From Scalesia atractyloides (lineage: Eukaryota > Streptophyta > Magnoliopsida > Asterales > Asteraceae), in contig CAMTDV010000017.1 in assembly GCA_947069175.1 (NCBI GenBank), forward strand, positions 53,019,137 through 53,083,136: 64,000 bases of DNA. Direction: 5' to 3'. Of this stretch, positions 43,093 to 54,343 are shown piece by piece. Both the position numbers and the translations under genes were made by a program. The notes under the pieces were generated by a model, which saw only the letters and a program-made list of their open reading frames with translations, did no database searches and had not been told where the DNA came from. Numbering within the stretch: the stretch's first letter is position 1; every line of letters begins with the position of its first letter.

Positions 43093-44380
43093 AAAAATAA
43101 TTTTTCATGGTTATATTTACGAATATTTATGTTATCTGAAAAGACAATATTGGTGGGTTTTCCACCGAACACCCCAACCCCTCAATTTTTGTAAATGTTA
43201 TTTCTAACCTATTTAAGTTTTCTTTTTAACCCTCATGTTTATAGATTTTACACATTCATCATTAATCTTTTGGCAAGTGATACATCAACCTATAAATTTT
43301 GATATTTAACAACTTTGTCCCCCCAATTTATATCTAGTTAATAACTGCACATCTCGTCTTCTTTAACATTTCAATTCTTTTTATTAAATTACTTTTACAA
43401 CTTTACACTGCAACGTGCGAGACATTATACTTTTTTTATCTATGCCTAACCACGTTAATGTCACTAACGTAATGGGTGCAATAAAGTAAAAAAACGAATC
43501 ACGCTACATTAATGTCATTATCATAACGCGTACAACGAAGTCACGTTTGACGTGACGTTGCCACCGTAACGCGCGTCACCGTAAAAGTCGAGTGTATATT
43601 ATATACATTAGAAGTGTGAAAGTGAAATACATGTTCATTCTCAAATTCATAGTAAATTAATTAAACAACATTTCAAGACATTACATTTGGTAAATTACCT
43701 TTTAACTCCTACGAAAACTAAAAAATTCAATACATTAGATAGGTGTAAATTAGTCAATACAAAGGATGATAAAAGGGATCCATGAAACCCGAAACCGTAA
43801 AATGAAAACACGTTAATTTGGAAGAAAAAGTCAAAATATAACGTCTGCTGATTTTGACTTTTCAGTTAATTGAAGCAGTGGCAGTAACGTAATAAGCTAT
43901 GGAAAGGAGGCTATGAACGAAACACAATATCCCTCCAATAGAAAGGAAATGATGATGCGAGAGTCCACAAGAAGCATTTGATTTATGATTTGCTTTTGTC
44001 CCAATTACCAGGAGGCCCAAAGCAACGGCTAGGATTACCCTGATCCATTAATAACACAATATTTTTTAATTGAAAACAATCGTAAAGAAAATTACAACCT
44101 ATTGTAATTTGCATCTTTAATAATAATTCGGTTATAGGAATTTAAGTTGAATATTTTGAGTGATTTTTAACAAAATATATGTTAAGAAATTGAATTGCAT
44201 TCACAACAATTTGAAGTTACATGGTTTTAGGGTTGTGTTCATTTTTTTTTCTGGTGCTAAAGTGAATCTAATGATCGGTGTTGTCTTTTTGTAATATAAG
44301 TACTTATTTTATTCGCAATTCCAATAATAACTTACCATCATCATTGGGGTTACATCGAAAAAACGTAATTAACTTCATTG
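43093..44380. other. Non-coding spacer
   Basis: AT-rich; nothing supported apart from short ACGCG(T)-rich words at 43490-43580. Confidence 0.4.
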
Positions 44381-44510
44381 TGTAACACCTCAAATATAAA
44401 TGCAAAATTATAAATCGGTTAATAGCGGGTTATTAATATCAGAGGCTGAATACATATATAAAAGAAGTGAACCCAAATCTCATTACTAGGCACATTAAAA
44501 CCTAATCTCT
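44381..44510 (+). mobile_element. Gypsy LTR 5'-end fragment
   Basis: TGTAACACCTCAAATATAAATG at 44381 is a typical LTR start of the TGTAAC family, followed by about 130 bases of LTR-like leader (GTGAACCCAAATCTC). It ends near the truncated 3' side of the DUF1218 gene. Confidence 0.45.
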
Positions 44511-44540
44511 ATTTTTTGGGGGGCCTAAAGCTAGTATTTT

Positions 44541-45006
44541 TTAATGAAAAATTATAAAAAAAGATAAAAGATTAAGAACTTCATTTTTGCAACATGTATA
44601 ACGAGGAGACCGATAGGGGAAAGAGTACCATGTAAAGAAGAGTGATAACAATGACAATTGTCTTCCAAGCGAAGCTTTATGGATTTCCTCATGGCTACAA
44701 GCAGTGCAACCACTTAGCAAATTAGCCAACACATGAGCCACAATTAAGAGCACAATGGCAGCAAAGCCAAGGTTATATGCTTCTTGGCTTGGTTGTTTGC
44801 ACTCAAACAACCACAACCTCAAATGCTTCTCCTATATTCATCAAAAACACACATTCAGTCAAATAAACTGATTCATTTGTTCAAATGAATAAACATTATC
44901 GTACCTCATTTTGAGCCGCTTCCGCCCTAATACCAAGAATACCCGCAGTTATATCTAACGCGATGATGACAAGACATACAAACATGCCTACGCCTTTGTT
45001 AACCAT
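44541..45006 (-). pseudogene. DUF1218 four-helix membrane protein, C-terminally truncated
   Basis: Exon 1 is 45006-44905 (34 codons: MVNKGVGMFVCLVIIALDIT...), a 76-bp GT-AG intron is 44904-44829, and exon 2 starts at 44828 with KHLRLWLFECKQPS. The N-terminal hydrophobic segment, the conserved ILGIRAEAAQNE, and a second membrane helix (NLGFAAIVLLIVAHVLANLLSGC) followed by CSHEEIHKASLGRQLS are DUF1218 hallmarks. Family members have four membrane segments and about 180-240 residues; they include Arabidopsis proteins linked to wall lignin and vein patterning. Here homology stops after about 105 residues; helices three and four and the usual C-terminus are absent, and the frame ends at 44541. An intron followed by a lost last exon is also possible. 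Confidence 0.8.
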
Positions 45007-45093
45007 TGTGAGAAGATTTGATCAAGAAAATGGAAGATACTGCCTGTTGGTGTGTGTTTTGAAAGTGTTGTTGGCTTTGAGATCAAAGGGATG

Positions 45094-45106
45094 GTATATA
45101 ATATAT
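45094..45106 (-). promoter_or_regulatory. Possible TATA box of the DUF1218 gene
   Basis: On the minus strand ATATATTATATACC lies about 90-100 bases before the ATG at 45006, a normal plant TATA-to-ATG distance. No other core element identified. Confidence 0.35.
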
Positions 45107-45478
45107 GGTGTTCATGGAGAAGGGAATTTGAATTTGTTTTTTTTAAAGGGCTTTTTTTGCATTCTTTTTGAGACACTTTTTTTACTTTGGATTCTTTGGA
45201 GGGGTAACAAGGAAAGCAGGGTATAAAACAGCTAAAGGGGAAGTGGGTATGTCTCAAAGAATCTAATACTTTCTTCCGTTAGTTGAAGAAACAAGCAAAC
45301 TGAAGCAACCCATATTAAAAGTTTCATCTTTGAACCCTAAAGTTAAATTAACCTTTAAAAGTACATTTGAATAACTTATTATCAACTATACCAATTATAA
45401 ACTATTAACCATCTAGCAGTTGAGGTGCACCAAGGTCAGATTCAGTTGGAAGGCACGGCAACATTCTAAGCTAAGTTG
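45107..45478. other. 5' flank of the DUF1218 gene
   Basis: Non-coding. The overlapping ORFs of about 88 codons on both strands have no recognisable content. Confidence 0.4.
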
Positions 45479-45667
45479 TAAAATGAAAACCACCACGAGT
45501 TGTGAGAACCGTGAGAACTATACCATACGGGGCGAGTTAGGCCAAATTTTTTTTTCATAAACGTAGATGACTATATTATAAACACATCTGTAAAAAAATT
45601 TTTGGCCAACTCGCCCCGGATCAAAAAGTTCTCACGGTTCTCAGAACTCGTGGGGGTTTTCATTTTA
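45479..45667. mobile_element. Hairpin-type miniature element
   Basis: Almost the whole 189 bp is a single inverted repeat. The left arm TAAAATGAAAACCACCACGA and the inverse of the right arm, TAAAATGAAAACCCCCACGA, continue through GAGAACCGTGAGAACT, GGGGCGAGTT and GGCCAAA to a loop of about 25 bases. It could fold into a long RNA hairpin if transcribed. Confidence 0.8.
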
Positions 45668-46894
45668 GCGGCCCCCTATATATATACACACACTAGCCGT
45701 TTATCCGCGCGATGCGGCAGGAACGACAATTTACAACGCGGTACTCAGTTTTTGTTATTTTATCAATCCGTTTGTTATTACTATTATACACATTACATAA
45801 AGAAGCCTTTTGGACCCACATTCAAAGAACAATAAACAAATATATCTTTCCTTAGCTATGGTTTCATTGTACATATCACTCCAATGCCCACCAAGCTTTA
45901 AGTTTGCAAAAGAAATATATTATGGTTTTTGCAACTTTGACGGGTTTCATACAAAATAACATATACAAAGCCAAACTTAAACCAACATTTCACTGAACAT
46001 ACGGTTACCAAAGCTGCTAATCAGAACAAAAAAACTGAAACAACGCACAAGTGAAAGGAATTCATAAACCAACTACATCATACTCATACAAATGCAATTT
46101 TACTCCACATATAAAGAATGAGTACCTGACGCTTCCCCCTCTAGTGAAGTGTAATCTTGTTTTTATAGCCCAAACTGAGTTGGTAAAATGACATACCTGA
46201 AAAAAAGTGACAGTCATACTATTATAACGCGTTTAAATTTGAAACAAATGGCCCTTCAAAATCACATTTTAACTAAGTGAATATGTAGACACAAAGTCGC
46301 AACAAATTTGACTGAAAATGTGAAAACTACAACATCTAGAACTTGATAATTGAAGCCATAAAAGAAGAGTTCAGATTAGGAACCTTGAAATTGAAAGCAG
46401 AGGTGAAGAATGAAGAAGCAAAATCAAACCAGTAGCTCATCTTTGACCACAGTAGTTCCACGGACCAAGTGATAAAGACTAGTATGAAGTGCAAAATATA
46501 AATGTGTAAACAACAAAAACGAAATATATTGTAATATATAGAAGAAAATGGTGGCGTGGTGTTGTGACCCAAACGAACGAACGAAAAAATGGTTGTGATG
46601 TCGTGGCATTTAAAAAATATATATCACGTATTTTTTTTCTAGAAAAACTAAGGAACAAAAGGTATAAGAGAAAAATAAAAATATTAGACTAAATGCGTAT
46701 ATTATTTATACGGTATGTTAATTTCAAACTTAAAAAATGACATACCTGAATAGTTGGTGTTATAACATAGTTCCACGGCCAGGGTTTCAGTATGTAAATC
46801 AAACCAGTAGCTCATCTTTGACCACAGTACGATTGTCATTGTTCAAGTCCTCCTAATAGTTGGTGTTATAATTCATTTTCAAACAAAAGTCCAA
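45668..46894. other. Repeat-rich spacer
   Basis: No gene. A 35-base stretch containing CCAGTAGCTCATCTTTGACC occurs at about 46429 and again at about 46802. Confidence 0.45.
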
Positions 46895-46897
46895 CAG

Positions 46898-47141
46898 TTA
46901 TTGCGTGTTTTTTTTATTCTTCTTTTATTGGAGTTTTATTTTCAAATTTTTCCCAAGCAATATTTTTGATAAATGGTGTTTTATTTTCAAATTTATTTTT
47001 CAACATATAAGTGACGTTTTATTGTGTGTTGTTTTTTATTCTTCTTTCATTGGAGTTTTATTTTCAATTTTTTCCAAAGAAATATTTTTGATAAATGGCG
47101 TTTTATTTTCAAATTTATTTTTCAATATATAAGTGGCGTTT
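46898..47141. repeat. Two-copy 121-bp tandem repeat
   Basis: TTATTG(C/T)GTGTT starts the copies at 46898 and 47019. The shared body includes GGAGTTTTATTTTCAA and AATATTTTTGATAAATGG. The similar membrane-like ORF here is a by-product of T-richness. Confidence 0.8.
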
Positions 47142-47524
47142 TACACCCTCTTTCGCGTTGTCTGATTAGTTGTTAATTGTAAACATCAGTTCTTACTATT
47201 TGTTAATTCTTCAAGTTATGGCATTTTATTAACATGATTTAGGAAAACATTAAATCAGTTATTGTTAACTTTATTATTTCAACAAATGGCTATATCATTA
47301 TGGCGTTTTTTAGGTTCCTACCATTTTGTTAATTATTTGAATTATGGCTTTTTGATTAAAATGTGTTAGGGTTTCAGCAAATCTGTTATTCTTATTGTTT
47401 ATCATTCAACCAATGGTTTGTTTATTATGGCGTTTTAATAAGAAACAAGTAGATGTAATAGTCTAAAACCAATACATTAGTCAACATGAAAATTACAAAA
47501 AGAAAGAAATTCATGGCATTTACG
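47142..47524. other. Spacer next to the Ulp1 fragment
   Basis: T-rich sequence with repeated words of the ATGGC(A/G)TTTT type, which also occur on the right side of the gag-only element (55600-55760). This suggests both flanks belong to one interrupted element. Confidence 0.4.
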
Positions 47525-48205
47525 TTAATCTACATAGTCTGCCATCCTTTGTTTTATTCTACTGAATCTTGTTTCATACAATTCATTAACTTTTGCTGGC
47601 CCTAATTGCAAGAATTTTTTTAAAGATTTGACCACCTTTTTTCTGTTTTCATTTTTTCTATGCAGAAGGAGTTTTGCAATGTATTTAATCCTCGGGTCAT
47701 TTAGTTGTCTTTGTTGTAGGTCATTTGGTGCACTTTCTTTTGCCAGATCACATCCCCAACCAGTATACTGCCCCATATACGTTTCCATATGCCTCATTGC
47801 AAAAATTCCACAGTCGATCACGTTTTTCGTTGTCCTCCAATCCATCTTTTGTCTGATAATAGGCGTTGTCTTCATGATTTTAGCCTTCGGGTGTTTTTGA
47901 ATACGCAAGTAGTTTGCAAGAGCATCTTGCTGCAGTTTCACATTTTTTGAAAATAAAATTATGGATTTTTGTCAACATAGTTTTTATATACAAAGTTTTA
48001 ATATACTTACCAACTTTTCCACCCATCCACCATACTTGTCCTTGATGCTGAGATCATCCTCTTTAGCACCGTTATCCAATACATCAACTCTACTGTGTTT
48101 TATATTGAAGCAGACAATATAGAATGTCTTTCGCATAATATTGGCACGAAGACCAGCTCATATTCTTGTATCTTTCTATCTATCCGTCTTCTTCGAAATG
48201 GGTTT
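47525..48205 (-). pseudogene. Ulp1-type (C48) cysteine protease of a Mutator-like element
   Basis: Exon 2 (47929-47525) and exon 1 (lower edge 48011) join in frame across an 81-bp GT-AG intron to read VEKL-QDALANYL. Upstream are EYELVFVPILCERH with the catalytic His (one base missing just after it, near 48128) and FNIKHSRVDVLDN with the Asp region. Downstream is VIDCGIFAMRHMETYMG with the catalytic Cys. Such Ulp1 domains are carried by Kaonashi-type MULEs and some CACTA elements; cellular relatives cleave SUMO. The N-terminal part is lost toward the LTR at 48477. Confidence 0.75.
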
Positions 48206-48476
48206 GTTTCATAACCAAACCTATGTTGTTGTTGAATTCTTTGTATCGATAACTGTCTGTTTTTTTATACGCGAGCGTATTCTGTAATTTTGGTTTGAAC
48301 GACATTTTAACAACAAAATAAAGTCAAAATATAATTGCATCAATTAAATATAGCAAAAGAGTTACCAGCAGTATTTGTGCGCAAAATAATATTGAGGGTG
48401 ATTTAGGAGCCTTGTATCTTTCTCCGTAGTTCAGGATATGCCCCCAACTTATAATAATGCATATGTGTGTATACAA
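48206..48476. other. Left flank of the gag-only element
   Basis: No recognisable coding; probably more of the Ulp1-bearing element. Ends in TACAA against the LTR. Confidence 0.4.
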
Positions 48477-49996
48477 TGTAACATCCGTCAAAAACGGATT
48501 TACCAAACCCGCTCCGTTTATCAACCGAACAGTCAGTCAAATTTTCGTTGCGAATTAAATGCCCAAAATATTTTTAAACGATCCGTAATCAATTATTATA
48601 CGGGAATATATATTTAGTTTTTGAAAAACTGTCAAAAATCGCAAAATAAAAATGATTTGCTTCTGCCGGGTTTCGAACCCGGGTCTGTACCGAATCAGCA
48701 AACGGACTTAACACATACACACAAACCACTGCGCCACTTGTTCTGTTTGATGAATAATGAAATCATTTAAATCATAAAGGAACGTTACGAATTCAAAACC
48801 GGCGCCCAAACAGTTCAGTCGTCGGAATCCCGGAAATCTCGCGAGTCTTAACTATAATTTACGTAATAACGTAAACCATTAACCAGACATCGGTTATAAC
48901 CGATGTTTGAAGTCCGCGACCAAAACCATAACCGCCGGGAAATTTAAATCAGTGAACACAGTCGGAAATCAGACCAGATTCTTCAACGATTTGCCTTATA
49001 AATTCACCCACAACCGACTTCAAACCTTTTCGCTCAAAAATACACCTCTTCTCGGCGTAATTCCACTCGCTGGAACTTTTCTGTTCGTCGCCGGAAAACC
49101 GGTTTCCCCATTGCCGAGCCTTACTGAGCCCCTGAAGCTTATACCGGAGATACCCATACAATCCTGGTCTCATGCTCTCAGCCATCACCCTTTGGAGTTC
49201 TGACACTCCATCGATATTGAACACTATACTACTGCAAAAAAAGGACATGGCGTGTTAGTAATTGTTACTTATGTCCACATAAGATATGGCTTTTTACTAT
49301 AAAGGAATGTACATACTCATAATTTCGTTTATTCAAATTTGTGCTATTACCATTATATGACCTAAACTTATGATGTAAATATTGTTTGTTGTGATACGCG
49401 TTTACATTCTTGTCAAGTTGTGTGCAAATCATTCATTAGGCCCATCAGTTCCTCGTGGGAGACGAGTTGAGCATCAGGTGCCTTATTTGATCGGCTCCGT
49501 TTGATTGAGCCTTGATCTCATTGTTCATCATTTGGTGTGTGTGCTTGTGCATTGTTTGATATTATGTGTTTTGTGATTTAATTTACATTTACGTTTATTC
49601 ATATTTGGTTATGCACAATTTTATTCAAATAACCAACATAACTAATCCTTTCAAATATTTAAATAAGATTCACTCGCCAACTTTTGTTGACCCAAAACCC
49701 TATTTTACACATGATACAGGTGAGCCGGTTGAGAAAAGAAACATATAGGATGGCCTAGAAGAATAAACAAGTTAATGCCTTGGAATGAACGTTTAGTTTT
49801 GTTTTCCTTTGTAATTGTACTTTAGTTTGTAATTTGAATAAAAAATGTATTTGAACATGTTGTGTTTGTATGTTTATTGTAACTTCTTCTTTAAAGAGAA
49901 ATAATAAATATGAAACTTTATAGTAAATGTCATGAGCTTTGATGAAAACCCAATCATGCCCCGACTACCATTTCCGCTGCGGGTCAGGGTGTGACA
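48477..49996 (+). mobile_element. Left LTR of the gag-only element, internally deleted and mosaic
   Basis: Starts TGTAACATCCGTCAAAAACG and ends GGGTGTGACA. The first about 700 bases follow the solo LTR at 12.7 kb closely (including GCCTTATAAATTC, probable TATA, at 48992). From about 49310 on it is nearly identical to the right LTR. The array of sense tRNA-like modules is missing and replaced by about 120 unrelated bases (about 49190-49310). The antisense module is retained at 48664-48740. Confidence 0.85.
48664..48740 (-). other. Antisense tRNA-like module in left LTR
   Basis: On the minus strand AGTGGCGCAGTGGT (A-box-like) is followed by GACCCGGGTTCGAAACCCGG (T-arm and B box), as in the solo LTR. 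Confidence 0.7.
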
Positions 49997-49998
49997 GA

Positions 49999-50012
49999 TT
50001 GGTATCAGAGCT
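49999..50012 (+). other. Primer-binding site, initiator-Met tRNA
   Basis: TTGGTATCAGAGCT starts three bases after the LTR end. TGGTATCAGAGC is complementary to the 3' end of plant initiator Met tRNA, the usual primer of chromovirus-type gypsy and many copia elements. Confidence 0.9.
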
Positions 50013-50866
50013 TTTGACTATAGGGATATAGGATAGGTTATTCGACCCTTAGAGCCTATTCTATAGTTGATTAGATTTTTATTGTTTATGTGGTTACATG
50101 CAAACTCATGATGTTTATTTGTTTCGTATTTATTACACACAAAAATGCATGCAAACACTTCCCAATCATTTTGTGTGATACTTAATGAGTTATACTTATT
50201 GTCAAACTTAACATGCTTACATATACATTCATCACGCATATTTCAATGTTCACATATTCAAATCATCCTCATAGTTCCCTTATTCAAGATTTTGTCGCAT
50301 TTTTCATTTTTCAATCTCATCAAAGTGAGTTCTACGATGGGCATGTAGTAACTGTAAGGGTATAAGTACCGGTAGGCGGAACGTCCTGTCTAGGTTGGCA
50401 TTCGTATAAATCCAATATAACGGACCAGTTTGCCTACCTGGGGACTAACGATGAGAGTACGAAGGACCTATTAGGCCAAAGCATGCCACACCAAACGTCG
50501 TTCGAACTAACCCCACTTTGAGCTGTCACCGTGTCCACACCTGGATGCACTCCGAATTTCATACGTTACATTCATATTTCTCGATTTTCTACGGGTTTTA
50601 GTGTACGTTACCAGGCTAACACATGCGAACCATATGAAAGACCCGGTAATCATGGGGGCCCACATAATTACGAAGGTGAAGTATGGTGGCATGCAAGACC
50701 CAAGTACGAGCAAAGCCCAAGACATCCTATGGATGTAGTAAATTTATTATTCTTCATTTGTTTTATGAATGTTCATTTCTAAATACGACACATGACCCCT
50801 AAAACGTCAAACTCATACTTTTGATACGTATTCCCTGTAGATGTCTTCTAGTCTCTCTCGTAGAAA
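50013..50866 (+). other. Leader between primer site and gag
   Basis: About 850 bases with no credible ORF, normal for a gypsy leader. Packaging signals would be expected here but are not recognisable by eye. Confidence 0.5.
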
Positions 50867-52188
50867 ATGAGATCAGGAAAATCCCGCGAACGCATGGCTG
50901 CCCAAATCGCTCAACAAATGGCTGCCGTAATACCCAACATCGTAATTCAAGTACAACAGGCCCTTACCGCTAATCCCGTCAACCCAATCAACCAAGAAGA
51001 TCAAAACATTGTCAATCCTCCCCCAAAAGCCACTAAATGCACCTTCAAGCATTTCAAATCCTGCGATCCTCCAAAATACGAAGGGACTGAAGGTGTCACC
51101 GCTCTCCTCCATTGGTTTGAGGAAATGGAAAACACTTTTCTCAATTTCGATTGCCCCGATGATCGCAAGGTGCGATATGCTACCGGTCGTTTGTTTGGAG
51201 TAGCACTTACATGGTGGAATACAGAGAAGGCCAAGCGAGGTGCTGAAAATGCTATGACTTTGACTTGGGAAGAGTTGAGGGAAATCATGACAAGACGTTT
51301 CTGTCCAAGAAGCGAAATCAAGAAACTAGAAGATGAGTTCTACTCTTTGAAACAAAAGGAGGGCGACCACACCACATACAACAAGAGATTCCTTGAGTTG
51401 AATCAGATGGTCCCCAACTTGTTCACTCCCCTCTACCGTTTAATCGAGCACTACATTCGAGGTCTTCCTTCAAAAATTCAAGACCCTGTAATAAGTACCA
51501 CACCTGCAACCTTGGAAGCAACAATGGAGTTAGCTACAGAGCTCACCGAAAACCGCATACGGAATAAAGATTTCACGGAGGAGAAAAAGAAGGATAAAGC
51601 ATCAACCGAAACCTCAAACCCAACCCAGACCGAATCCTCTTCTCAAACCACTCCTAAGAGAAAACGAGATGGGCAAAATTTCGCTATCACCCAAGGCAAT
51701 CAACCAGCTTCACCAGCCGTACCCCTCCAAGCCATCCCAATCACTCAAGTAGCACCCAACTCTACTTACCCAAATAAGAAACCTTACATTGGACCTCACC
51801 CTCAATGCGACACCTGTTTTTATCACCATCCATCTACCGTACCTTGTCGACTGTGTGCAAATTGTGGGCGTTATGGTCATTGGAGCAAAACTTGTCGTGC
51901 CCCTCAAAACCAAGCCTCACCCCTACTCAAAATATGATCCAAACATATCAACAACCCCAATACCCCATGTTTCCAAATGTTCGAGCTTGTTTTAATTGTG
52001 GCGACCCTACCCACTTTAGAAACATCTGCCCTCGATTGGTTAACATCATAAACCCCCAAGCGCAAGCAAACCCAGTTAACCAAGCAAATCAAGTAAACCC
52101 AACACTACCACCAGCAAGAGGAAGAGCTTACAACATCAACGCCAATCCTGTTGAAGATAATAACGGGCCAAACGAACAACCCAACTAG
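50867..52188 (+). pseudogene. gag capsid-nucleocapsid gene with one frame break
   Basis: Starts MRSGKSRERMAAQIAQQM. The Retrotrans_gag core runs about residues 65-200 (FKSCDPPKYEGTEGVTALLHWFEEME, ATGRLFGVALTWWN, WEELREIMTRRFCPR). It is followed by a Thr/Ser-rich linker and two zinc-finger areas: CRLCANCGRYGHWSKTC and, in the next frame, CFNCGDPTHFRNIC. The frames separate near 51920 at a C run where one base is missing; the first frame ends at 51937 and the second at 52188. Length with both parts is about 440 residues. It forms the particle. Only one lesion is seen, so loss is recent, or the site could be an error or a recoding site. Confidence 0.85.
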
Positions 52189-52965
52189 CCTTTCCTCACC
52201 AAGAATCAAGACTCAACTCCAACCGTTTAGTTTTTATGTTTTCTTATGTTATCTCAATCTTTCCGTATCCCAGTTGTAAATTGGGAATTTATGTATCCAA
52301 GAATTTTAATGTGAATTGATATTACAGTTTTGTTTTATACTCATTGATTTAACATTCATATCATCATACATCTCGACGTATCTCAATCTCATCATTTAAA
52401 GAAGTTGGGTTGTGTCTCACTTTTACATAGACTGACCCCTTCATCATAACAAACGAGTGAGGTACTGTCATCATTCAGTCATGTATCCTTTCAGATTTGA
52501 GACTCAAACTTTGGCTGTTGTGTTTGTTTTTGTAAATTTTAGAGTCACATAGAACTAATTATAACTTACTGACAAAGCCAATGAAAATTTGACAAGAATA
52601 TGGTGGATACGCCGCTGGTACTTCCTATATATAAGTATTCTTGTCAAAGGATCAAAAGCATTGTCAGGCGGTTATGAGAAGTTCCGTGTAGGTTTTAATA
52701 TCGTCATGGTTGAAGTTTTTGTTTATGATATAACCTTATCTTTCCAAACGTATCAATTCTCTCAAAACTCTTATGCATAAAATCATGCTTAGACAATCAA
52801 CTCTGTTTATCCATGTTCCGCATTCTTATACGTTAGGCATCAAAAAGCGATTCCTGTAGCAGGGTATTCAACCCTTACTAGGAACGTTACCGCCTCAAAT
52901 AAAATTTAAACTCTCACCCCCTTCTAAGTATGTAATTGTCAAAACCACCCTCCTTTCGAGTCAAA
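52189..52965 (+). other. Non-coding 3' internal region where pol would be
   Basis: Scanned for DTGA/DSGA protease, YVDD-type RT and integrase motifs; none seen. AT-rich filler. Confidence 0.6.
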
Positions 52966-52977
52966 CATAGGGGATAC
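52966..52977 (+). other. Purine-rich tract before right LTR
   Basis: CATAGGGGATAC adjoins TGTAACATCC. It is short, but in the correct position for plus-strand priming. Confidence 0.55.
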
Positions 52978-53166
52978 TGTAACATCCGTCGAAAAACGGG
53001 TTTCCAAAACCCGCTTCGTTTATTAATCGAATATTCAGTTATAATTTTCGTTGCGTATAATTATCCATTTTAATTTTAAACAATACATAATTAATAAACA
53101 TTTTAGAATTTAAAAACTATAATCAATAAATGATAAAAATAAGTGAATAAAAAATAAAATGAGGAT

Positions 53167-53235
53167 GCCGGGTTTCGAACCCGGGTCGCCCATAACCACA
53201 AACTTATACACACACAACTTTCACCACTCCGCTAC
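53167..53235 (-). other. Antisense tRNA-like module in right LTR
   Basis: The minus strand has GTAGCGGAGTGGTGAAAG (A-box-like D-arm), a variable middle, and CCGGGTTCGAAACCCGG (perfect T-arm, B box). Confidence 0.7.
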
Positions 53236-53928
53236 ATGCACATTAGTGCTAAAATTGAAAACATTTAAATCTTATGTTAAGAAAACGTTTAAACCTGCAA
53301 GTTCAGAATCATCCTAAACATAACCGCCCTTGATTCAAGCCAACTCTTATTGACCGTTATGCGGTTAATCAATCATAACCGGCGATCATAATCGTTAATC
53401 AAGCTGTTATGCAAAATCATCGAGTGCAGATTTCGGTTATAAATCAAAATTTAAACGGATCTGAAATCCGAAGCAGGACAGAGTCATTGACCTATAAATA
53501 CCAGCACTATCACTCTAACGATTTCGCGAGTTCTCTCCGCTCAATTTTCTGTTCGCCGGAATCCTCAGTTACTCGCCGGAAAACCGAAGAATCTATCCCA
53601 CTGTTGCCTTACTCTATAAATAGGACTTCTAGAGCCCCGACAGAAGTCACCCACACTCACCTCAAACTTCCTGTAGATCCTCTGTCGCAAGTTACATTTC
53701 GCCGGAGTTGACCTCAGCCGTCAGAATCTCGCCGGAAACATTCAAGACCACCGCCCTCGGTATTATCTTTCGACTTACTTTCATTTTCTATCTATTATTT
53801 TGTTAATCAGTAAGAAACACTTTGATTTAACAAACCAAATCACCGAGCGGGTGATCTGAAATTTAAATGTGTGAAGAAGACGAATTGAGATAGCATATAA
53901 ATATAATAAAAACCAGAATAATAACCGG

Positions 53929-54343
53929 GTTAGACACACAGTCCAGTGGTGGACTGTGTGCAAAAACAATAAGCACGTCTCGGGTTCGATTCTGTTCTTG
54001 TTTCGATTCGTCACAATATTCAAACCTTTTATAAAACTCAAATATGAAACTTGACAGTAAGTATATAAAAGAAATAAAAATCTTATATCCAACGGGTTAA
54101 ACACGCAGCCCAATTGGTCAGGCTGTGTGCACACACGAAGCAAAGGTCGTGAGTTCGAGCCGGTTCCATGACCCTGTCTCTATAATATACAAATCATTTT
54201 GTTAAATCAGAATATAATTTAATCTAAATAGTATATAAATATAATTAAAAACGAGATTATTTCGGGTTAGACACGTAGCTCAGTTGGTAGAGCTGCGTGC
54301 ACGTATACGGGAGGTCACGAGTTCGAACCTCACTCAGCGCATA
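53929..54343 (+). repeat. Three sense tRNA-like modules in right LTR
   Basis: Module a (53929) has arms CACACAGTCCA/TGGACTGTGTG. Module b (54096) has CACGCAGCC/GGCTGTGTG, with a G-T pair, and GAGTTCGAGCC downstream. Module c (54266) has the tRNA-like TAGCTCAGTTGGTAGAGC and GAGTTCGAACC. Stem sequences differ between modules yet all pair. Confidence 0.75.

Noticed and set aside
46905..47132. 75-codon Phe-rich membrane-like ORF
   Set aside because: By-product of a T-rich two-copy tandem repeat.
49566..49748. 60-codon ORF repeated at 54977-55159
   Set aside because: Duplicated only because it lies in the two LTRs; a related stretch is in the solo LTR without an open frame.
53781..54143. 120-codon minus-strand ORF
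   Set aside because: Covers the tRNA-like array of the LTR; not conserved in the other copies.
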